Shown: positions 58,416 to 64,000 of the stretch, piece by piece
Numbering within the stretch: the first letter of the stretch is position 1
Layout: the number at the start of each line of letters is the position of its first letter
Source: Aquicella lusitana
Lineage (GTDB): Bacteria > Pseudomonadota > Gammaproteobacteria > DSM-16500
Reading direction: 5' to 3'
DNA length: 64,000 bases
Assembly: GCF_902459475.1 (NCBI RefSeq)
Contig: NZ_LR699114.1
Location: 434,001-498,000, forward strand
Notes under the pieces: generated by a model
What the model was told of the DNA's origin: nothing
The model's input: the letters and a program-made list of their open reading frames with translations, nothing else
Database searches by the model: none
Program-made: the position numbers and the translations under genes

Positions 58416-59978
58416 ATGATGCTCTGGCAAATGCAAATGAAAATCATTCCCATTAAGCGTGCGTTACTTTCTGTGTCAGATAAAACGGGTATTGTCGAGC
58501 TAGCCCGCCATTTGATAGCTCATGGCGTTGAGATTATCTCGACGGGCGGGACAAGCCGGACGCTCGCGGAGGCGGGCATTGCCCATCAGCAGGTAGATGA
58601 ATTGACCGGGCTCCCCGAAATGCTGGATGGGCGAGTGAAAACCCTGCATCCCAAAGTGCACGGCGGCATATTAGGCAAGCGCGACAAGCACGCTGCAGAA
58701 GCCGGGCAGCATCAAATTTCCTGGATAGATCTGGTCGTCGTCAATTTTTATCCTTTTGCACAGGCGATTCGCGATCAAGCCTTATCCTGGGAGGAAGCGG
58801 TAGAATACATAGATATTGGCGGTCCCACGATGGTAAGAGCTGCGGCCAAGAATTTTGCCTGGGTAGGTGTGGTGGTCGATCCTGCGGATTATGGCCAGAT
58901 TGCGACCGAGCTGGATGCCGAGCAGGGGCTAATGATTGAGACCCGTATCCGCCTTGCGGAGAAAGCCTTCGCCTTGACGAGCCGTTATGATGGGATGATT
59001 CATCGTTATTTTCTGGAAAAAAGAGGCGCGGAAACGAGCCCCTGCCCTGATGAAATGCATTTACAGCTGGAAAAGCACGCCGAGTTACGCTATGGGGAAA
59101 ATCCACATCAAAAAGCCTGTGCCTACCAGTTTAAACAGGAAAAAGCGGGTGTGCTGGCGGCGAGACAGCACCAGGGGAAACCGCTTTCTTACAACAATAT
59201 TCTCGATGCGGAAGCAGCGCTTTCCTGTGTACGCGAGTTCGACAGTCCTGCCTGTGTGATTGTCAAACACGCCAATCCCTGCGGCGTGGCGGCAGCACAC
59301 ACGATAGATGAAGCCTTTACACGTGCGCATCAGGCCGATCCCCAATCCGCATTTGGTGGCATCATTGCACTGAATCGGCTTTGCACCAAAGCCATTGCTT
59401 CTGCCGTTACCAATCTGTTTATGGAAGTCATATTGTCGCCGGGTTATACCGATGAAGCGTTATCTATTTTGGCTGCAAAACCTAATCTGCGTGTATTGGA
59501 AGTCCAGACAGGCCTATCCCCGGCATGGGAAATGAAATTTATTACAGGCGGCCTGCTGCTGCAGGAAAAAGACCCGCAAGTGATTGGCGAGGAGGATTTA
59601 AAAATCGTGACAAAGACGCAGCCCAGACAGGAAGATATTGCTGCGATGCTGTTTGCGTGGCGGGTTCTGAAGCATATTAAGTCCAATGGCATTTTGATTG
59701 CTAAAAATAATATGACCGTAGGTATTGGCGCAGGGCAGGTATCGCGCATCGATGCCGTCGATATTGCAGTACGCAAAGCAGGTGAAGCGATTCATGACAC
59801 GGTACTTGCCTCGGATGCTTTTTTTCCTTTCCGTGACAGTATCGATCGGATCGGTAAAACGGGTGTGCGCGCAGTGATACAGCCTGGCGGATCGGTTCGC
59901 GATGAAGAAGTGATCGCGGCGTGTAATGAGCATGGTATCGCGATGGTGTTTACTGGTAGACGGTGTTTTAGGCACTAA
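58416..59978 (+). CDS. purH: Bifunctional AICAR transformylase / IMP cyclohydrolase
   Basis: Last two steps to IMP. The 520 residues start with [20 protein letters not shown] and continue with [20 protein letters not shown] (cyclohydrolase), then [12 protein letters not shown] (AICAR site with Lys/His) and AQVSRI-like [11 protein letters not shown] and the [20 protein letters not shown] segment. ATGs at 58416, 58431 and 58437 are all possible; 58416 has GCGGA 10 bases upstream. It has its own promoter, separate from the purL-N block. Confidence 0.95.
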   Translation: MMLWQMQMKIIPIKRALLSVSDKTGIVELARHLIAHGVEIISTGGTSRTLAEAGIAHQQVDELTGLPEMLDGRVKTLHPKVHGGILGKRDKHAAEAGQHQISWIDLVVVNFYPFAQAIRDQALSWEEAVEYIDIGGPTMVRAAAKNFAWVGVVVDPADYGQIATELDAEQGLMIETRIRLAEKAFALTSRYDGMIHRYFLEKRGAETSPCPDEMHLQLEKHAELRYGENPHQKACAYQFKQEKAGVLAARQHQGKPLSYNNILDAEAALSCVREFDSPACVIVKHANPCGVAAAHTIDEAFTRAHQADPQSAFGGIIALNRLCTKAIASAVTNLFMEVILSPGYTDEALSILAAKPNLRVLEVQTGLSPAWEMKFITGGLLLQEKDPQVIGEEDLKIVTKTQPRQEDIAAMLFAWRVLKHIKSNGILIAKNNMTVGIGAGQVSRIDAVDIAVRKAGEAIHDTVLASDAFFPFRDSIDRIGKTGVRAVIQPGGSVRDEEVIAACNEHGIAMVFTGRRCFRH

Positions 59979-60060
59979 CGGTGTTTTGGGTATTGTAATA
60001 ATATCATCTTAGTCCTCCGCTACCCTGCAATACCTCTGCCACCTTGTCGCTTCCCCTTGT

Positions 60061-60298
60061 CACCCCGCACTTGTTGCGGGGTCTGGTGTATAAAATATAA
60101 TGTATTCCTTTATTTTTTTGATACCGGATCCCGCAACAAGTGCGGGATGACAGAGCGGGCAGTGCGGGATGACAGAGCGGGCAGTGCGGGATAGAAGAGC
60201 GGGGAAGTGCGGGATAGAAGAGCGGGGAAGTGCGGGATAGAAGAGCGGGGAAGTGCGGGATAGAAGAGCGGGGAAGTGCGGGATGGAAGAGGGAAGGC
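60061..60298. repeat. Palindrome and 22-23-bp tandem array
   Basis: This is the main content of the 437-base gap between purH and purE. 60063-60081 is CCCCGCACTTGTTGCGGGG. From about 60131 a CCCGCAACAAGTGCGGGATG palindrome leads into seven tandem units (60140-60298). Two are 22 bp (GTGCGGGATGACAGAGCGGG, then CA), four are 23 bp (GTGCGGGATAGAAGAGCGGG, then GAA) and the last is degraded. A 179-residue minus-strand reading frame through it is low-complexity and not considered a gene. Confidence 0.85.
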
Positions 60299-60415
60299 AG
60301 AGGACAGTGCAGGATGGTGAATGAGTGCCCATTCATCTCGACATCGCATGAAGATTCAAGTAAATTCAGGCACATATTTCCAGCTCTTGCATACCATATA
60401 TAGAAGGAACAGATT

Positions 60416-60910
60416 ATGTCCAACATACTCGTCAGCATTCTCATGGGATCCAAATCGGATTGGGGGGTCATGGAAGAAACGAGCCTTATGCTTGATAAAC
60501 TGAATATTCCCCATGAAGCACGCGCGCTCTCTGCGCACCGCACACCCGATGCCCTGTTTGATTATCTGAAGTCCGCTGAGCAGCGTGGCGCGGAAGTCTT
60601 TATTGCGGCGGCAGGTGGTGCAGCGCATCTTCCGGGTGTTGTTGCTGCCAAGACCCTTCTGCCCGTATTAGGCGTTCCTATGCCGTCTTCCACCTTTGTT
60701 AATGGGTTAGATGCGCTACTCTCCATTGTGCAAATGCCAGCCGGTATTCCTGTTGGCACGCTGGCCGTAGGCAAGGCGGGAGCCATTAATGCGGCTATTA
60801 TGGCAGCGAATATATTAGGCAACAAATATCCGCAATACCGCGAGGCTGTGCGCCTGCAACGTGAAAAACAGGCAAAGGCCGTACTCGAAAACGCTGAACT
60901 GAAAGGATAA
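60416..60910 (+). CDS. purE: N5-CAIR mutase
   Basis: A 164-residue class I Pur[17 protein letters not shown] is the signature start (GSxSD), ALSAHRTPD carries the catalytic His, and [17 protein letters not shown] follows. AAGGAA lies before the ATG. Class I PurE normally needs PurK, which is not in the window. glyA follows after 5 bases. Confidence 0.96.
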   Translation: MSNILVSILMGSKSDWGVMEETSLMLDKLNIPHEARALSAHRTPDALFDYLKSAEQRGAEVFIAAAGGAAHLPGVVAAKTLLPVLGVPMPSSTFVNGLDALLSIVQMPAGIPVGTLAVGKAGAINAAIMAANILGNKYPQYREAVRLQREKQAKAVLENAELKG

Positions 60911-60915
60911 AAAAT

Positions 60916-62196
60916 ATGTTTCCCTCTATCCCATTACGCAATGCCGATTTTGCCATCTGGCAATCAATTGAAAATGAAAAGAAGCGACAGGAAGAACATA
61001 TTGAACTCATTGCTTCGGAGAATTATGTCAGTCCAAATGTGTTGACCGTACAGGGTTCAGTGCTGACCAACAAGTACGCCGAAGGATACCCTGATAAGCG
61101 CTATTACGGCGGTTGTGAATTTGTGGATGTGGCGGAAAAGTTGGCGATTGAACGTGCCAAGCAACTGTTTGGCGCTGCTTATGCTAATGTGCAGCCGCAC
61201 TCCGGCTCGCAAGCCAACGCCGCAGCGTATGCCGCCATGATTAAACCGGGTGATGTCGTGCTGGGGATGAGCCTTGCGCATGGAGGGCATTTGACGCACG
61301 GGTCGCCAGTTAATTTCTCGGGTAAACTTTACCATTTTTATTCTTATGGCCTGCATCCCGAGACCGGTGAAATCGATTACGATGAAGCAGAGCGACTTGC
61401 CAACGAGCACAAACCCAAATTGATTGTGACAGGTTTTTCCGCATATTCTCGCATTGTTGATTGGGAGCGTTTTCGCAAGATTGCCGACAGTGTTAATGCT
61501 TATCTAATGGCTGATATTGCACACGTTGCTGGTCTGGTTGCCACAGGGCTTTATCCTTCTCCTGTCAATATTGCAGATGTTACTACCACAACGACTCATA
61601 AAACCCTGCGCGGTCCACGCGGCGGGATGATACTCGCCAAAGCGAATCCTGAGCTGGAAAAGAAGCTTAACTCGGCTGTTTTCCCAGGCGGACAAGGCGG
61701 TCCGCTCATGCATGTGATCGCGGCAAAAGCGGTTGCTTTCAATGAAGCGCTGCAGCCTGAATTTAAAACTTATCAGCAACAGATATTGAATAATGCACGT
61801 GCAATGGCGAAAGTTCTTCTGAAGCGGAATTACAAAATTGTAAGCGGTGGCACGGATAATCATCTGTTGCTGATTGATCTGATTGATAAGCAGATCACAG
61901 GCAAGGATGCAGAAGCCGCTTTAGGTCTGGCAAATATTACTGTCAATAAAAATGCCGTACCGAATGATCCTCAATCTCCTTTTATCACCAGCGGATTGCG
62001 TATTGGTTCACCGGCAGTGACGACACGTGGTTTTAAGGAAGCTGAATGTGAACAGGTGGCCAACTGGATTTGCGATATCCTGGATGACATGCAAAATGCC
62101 ACGACTATTTCTCGCATCAAGAGCGAAGTGGCAGCTTTGTGCAAGCGATATCCCGTTTATGAAAGCCAGGTTTATTCCAATGCCAGTACAGGCTAG
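60916..62196 (+). CDS. glyA: Serine hydroxymethyltransferase
   Basis: Converts serine and THF to glycine and 5,10-methylene-THF, feeding the one-carbon pool used by PurN and PurH. The 426 residues carry [42 protein letters not shown] and the PLP lysine in [16 protein letters not shown]. It is probably co-transcribed with purE, a sensible metabolic pairing. Confidence 0.97.
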   Translation: MFPSIPLRNADFAIWQSIENEKKRQEEHIELIASENYVSPNVLTVQGSVLTNKYAEGYPDKRYYGGCEFVDVAEKLAIERAKQLFGAAYANVQPHSGSQANAAAYAAMIKPGDVVLGMSLAHGGHLTHGSPVNFSGKLYHFYSYGLHPETGEIDYDEAERLANEHKPKLIVTGFSAYSRIVDWERFRKIADSVNAYLMADIAHVAGLVATGLYPSPVNIADVTTTTTHKTLRGPRGGMILAKANPELEKKLNSAVFPGGQGGPLMHVIAAKAVAFNEALQPEFKTYQQQILNNARAMAKVLLKRNYKIVSGGTDNHLLLIDLIDKQITGKDAEAALGLANITVNKNAVPNDPQSPFITSGLRIGSPAVTTRGFKEAECEQVANWICDILDDMQNATTISRIKSEVAALCKRYPVYESQVYSNASTG

Positions 62197-62268
62197 TCGA
62201 TAACAAAAACACTAGTCTCCGCCTAGGGCGGGGATGGCACTCTGTACAAAGCGATATCGTTTGGTGAT

Positions 62269-63393
62269 TCAGGATTTGCAGCACTTTGACAAAGTGATAC
62301 CTGGGTTAAGTTCACAACTTTTATTATACTGATTGAACACAGCCTGGAGCACGGCATCTTCCGAGTTCTGAAACAGATGCAGATAGTCAGTGGATATGAG
62401 TTGTTGAAGTATGTCATAAGCAGCAGTCAATACAGTTATGTCTGAGGTATGGATATTCAAAAATTGTAAGGCGATTTTAAGATGATTCTTTGCCATTTTA
62501 TTATTGAGTTCCGCAACATAACAGATTCCCAGAGCAAGATGGGTGGTAGCGGCAACTGAGTCCAATTCATTCGCTTGATAGCATTTTAATGCTTTAGTTA
62601 AAAAGAGAATGGCACGATCAGGGTCTTTATTTTTGAGATGGCATATTCCCAGCAGCTGCTCAGTGTCTGCTGCGCTGATTGTATCAGTCAAGGAGCTCCT
62701 TTTATTACGCGATTGGGTGAATAGATGAATAGCTTCATCGATATGATTGAGCTGTAACTGGCTTACTCCCATTTCCAGGCAGCTTTCTGCTTGCATTTCG
62801 ATATCATTAAATAAAGTAAATATATCAAGCGCCTGTTTCAGGTGGCTAAACGCCTCAGCATAGTTCTTGTTTCTATTGTAAATCTGGCCTAGGTAAAATA
62901 ATGATAAAGCCTTATAGTAGTAGTATTCCTGATCAGTTTTATTTGCTTCGCTGCAATTATTAAACCCCGCCAATGCTTGATTAAAATGGCTCAGCGTCGT
63001 TTCAATATCCAAGCCGAGCTTGGATGAACAAATACCAAGATGCAACGCGATTAACGAGAGGAAGTTTTTATCATTTAATTTTAGGGCGATTTTAGCTGCC
63101 TCTCTAAAATAAGTGGCAGCTTCGTCATATTGTCCTATGGCATTGTAATTTATGCCAAGATAAAAGGCGGCCCTGGCGAAGCAGTTTTCAGCGAATGAGA
63201 GATGCTTTTTTGCGGAGTCTGCATGGAATGAATGCTGGGTCATGCGATTAAAGTAATTAATCTGATCCTGATAATATAAATACACAGGTTCTAGATAGGC
63301 GTTTGATCCAGTATAGTTTTTTTCAACATGAAAATTAATGCCTATTTCCATATCGAGATCAGGTTGAATGCTAATGGTTGCCCGGCTTTTCAT
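62269..63393 (-). CDS. Tetratricopeptide repeat protein
   Basis: A 374-residue all-helical protein. At least six TPR-like units are visible, for example AAFYLGINYNAIGQYDEAAT, ALSLFYLGQIYNRNKNYAEA, ESCLEMGVSQLQLNHIDEAI and HLALGICYVAELNNKMAKNH. The ATG at 63393 has AAGGAA 7 bases upstream; the frame opens at 63450 without one. No signal peptide or catalytic domain. A protein-binding scaffold; the partner is unknown. Convergent with glyA. Confidence 0.8.
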   Translation of the reverse strand: MKSRATISIQPDLDMEIGINFHVEKNYTGSNAYLEPVYLYYQDQINYFNRMTQHSFHADSAKKHLSFAENCFARAAFYLGINYNAIGQYDEAATYFREAAKIALKLNDKNFLSLIALHLGICSSKLGLDIETTLSHFNQALAGFNNCSEANKTDQEYYYYKALSLFYLGQIYNRNKNYAEAFSHLKQALDIFTLFNDIEMQAESCLEMGVSQLQLNHIDEAIHLFTQSRNKRSSLTDTISAADTEQLLGICHLKNKDPDRAILFLTKALKCYQANELDSVAATTHLALGICYVAELNNKMAKNHLKIALQFLNIHTSDITVLTAAYDILQQLISTDYLHLFQNSEDAVLQAVFNQYNKSCELNPGITLSKCCKS

Positions 63394-63476
63394 CTGTGTA
63401 TTCCTTATTTGTTTACGAAGTATTATTTTTTCTACTATTACGAACGACAAAAATTCACATCTTTGTGCATTAATAA

Positions 63477-64000
63477 TCAGCTCTTTACTTTTATTTTCTT
63501 TTTCTCATGTTCGGTAGCAAGTTTTATAGTGGCTTCATACGGGTTGGCGCCGCTCTCGGCTACGCGCTCTCGCTTTTTCTCGTGCTTTTTTTCTTCCCCT
63601 GTTTCTAGCACAGTTTTACGGGTTTGAACAGCGGTCGGGGACGGCTGGAAAAAGTTGTAGAGCGATGAAGTTTCGATTTCAAATTCCCGTATTGGCGAAA
63701 CCGGAGGGAACTGGCTCGCTTTTTCTTTCAAACGCAGCGCATACTGCTGAAGGCCGTTTAAAGTAACAAGGTAGGCGGCACGATTGTCCTGGCAGGCGGA
63801 ACAGCAGGGTTTGGTGTGCAAAATAAACGTTCTGTCATCTAAAAGGGAATGCATGATAGGTTCTGTCACTTTATAAGCAGATGATCGTTTATCAGCCTGT
63901 TCTCCATATTTGGCGCCGTGCCGATAGGGATAAAGATCACAGTTTGTTACGCCTTCTATGACAAAGTTCCTGCCATGCTCATGTTTTAATTTTGCAACTA
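63477..64000 (-). CDS. 3' end of an unrecognised gene, with Cys motif
   Basis: The minus-strand frame stays open from the stop at 63477 to the window edge, so the gene starts beyond 64000. A GTG at 63869 is internal. The visible 174 residues begin AKLKHEHGRNFVIEGVTNCD. They include TKPCCSACQDN, a PCxxC-like pair, then LNGLQQYALRLKE and a charged, probably disordered tail (EEKKHEKKRERVAE). A PCxxC motif occurs in zinc deaminases, but the His/Glu half would lie outside the window, so no function is assigned. Confidence 0.55.
   Translation of the reverse strand, partial: VAKLKHEHGRNFVIEGVTNCDLYPYRHGAKYGEQADKRSSAYKVTEPIMHSLLDDRTFILHTKPCCSACQDNRAAYLVTLNGLQQYALRLKEKASQFPPVSPIREFEIETSSLYNFFQPSPTAVQTRKTVLETGEEKKHEKKRERVAESGANPYEATIKLATEHEKKKIKVKS

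Noticed and set aside
60140..60298. Possible CRISPR array
   Set aside because: Units are directly adjacent with no unique spacers, and no cas gene is present.
60004..60543. 179-residue minus-strand reading frame and overlapping 79-90-residue frames with PALPRSSIPH-type repeats
   Set aside because: They translate the 22-23-bp tandem array and adjacent palindromes; low complexity in every frame and no ribosome site.

Overview
The window looks like chromosome of a gammaproteobacterium, most likely an intracellular or host-associated member of the Legionellales (Coxiellaceae/Legionella-like). This is an inference. It rests on the gammaproteobacterial gene neighbourhoods (anmK-tyrS-rRNA operon, rpsF-rpsR-DUF2232-rplI followed by dnaB-alr, potABCD), and on eukaryote-like genes scattered between housekeeping genes: an LRR protein, a RAP-domain-like protein, a Hanks-type kinase, a large-toxin-type glycosyltransferase, a TPR protein, Sel1 repeats and a pair of transglutaminase-like putative cysteine proteases. 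No secretion-system gene lies in the window, so calling any of these an effector is inference.

Layout. 1-5.3 kb: a truncated LRR gene (-) diverging from a 1416-residue coiled-coil/RAP-like protein (+). 5.3-13.25 kb: anmK (-), tyrS (+) and a complete rRNA operon (16S, tRNA-Ile, tRNA-Ala, 23S, 5S) with promoter, boxA elements, processing stalks and terminator. 13.3-16.5 kb: repeats and a glycosyltransferase-like gene cut near its 3' end by an intact IS982-type element with a 7-bp target duplication. 16.5-28.4 kb: GMC oxidoreductase, dtd, glnA, xthA, Sel1 membrane protein, rpmE, malic enzyme, two secreted proteins, a sterol-desaturase-type hydroxylase, tRNA-Met and a YfcG-like GST. 28.5-33.7 kb: rpsF-rpsR-DUF2232-rplI, dnaB, alr. 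33.7-40.5 kb: the divergent protease-like pair, S1/P1 nuclease, radA, a lipoprotein, a GNAT enzyme and a small repeat protein with SUMO-interaction-like motifs. 40.5-44.3 kb: potABCD on the minus strand. 44.6-46.3 kb: the kinase gene. 46.4-62.2 kb: purine synthesis genes purL-purM-purQ(S)-purC, purF-purD-purN, purH, purE and glyA, interrupted by three minus-strand genes. 62.2-64 kb: a TPR protein and the 3' end of a further gene.

The purine block covers most steps from PRPP to IMP (no purB, purK or purS gene in view). FGAM synthase is of the multi-subunit type, and PurQ carries a C-terminal extension that looks like two PurS-like domains. glyA supplies the one-carbon units used by purN and purH.

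The intergenic DNA is rich in dispersed palindromes. A MITE-like element with long terminal inverted repeats occurs at 13.3, 18.2 and 38.3 kb, with a core copy at 30.9 kb and a single end at 33.7 kb. A second short GC-rich palindrome occurs at 60 kb, in the rRNA precursor on both sides of 23S, and as an exact 19-base match inside 16S rRNA. A 22-23-bp tandem array at 60.1-60.3 kb appears to have grown from the same palindrome.
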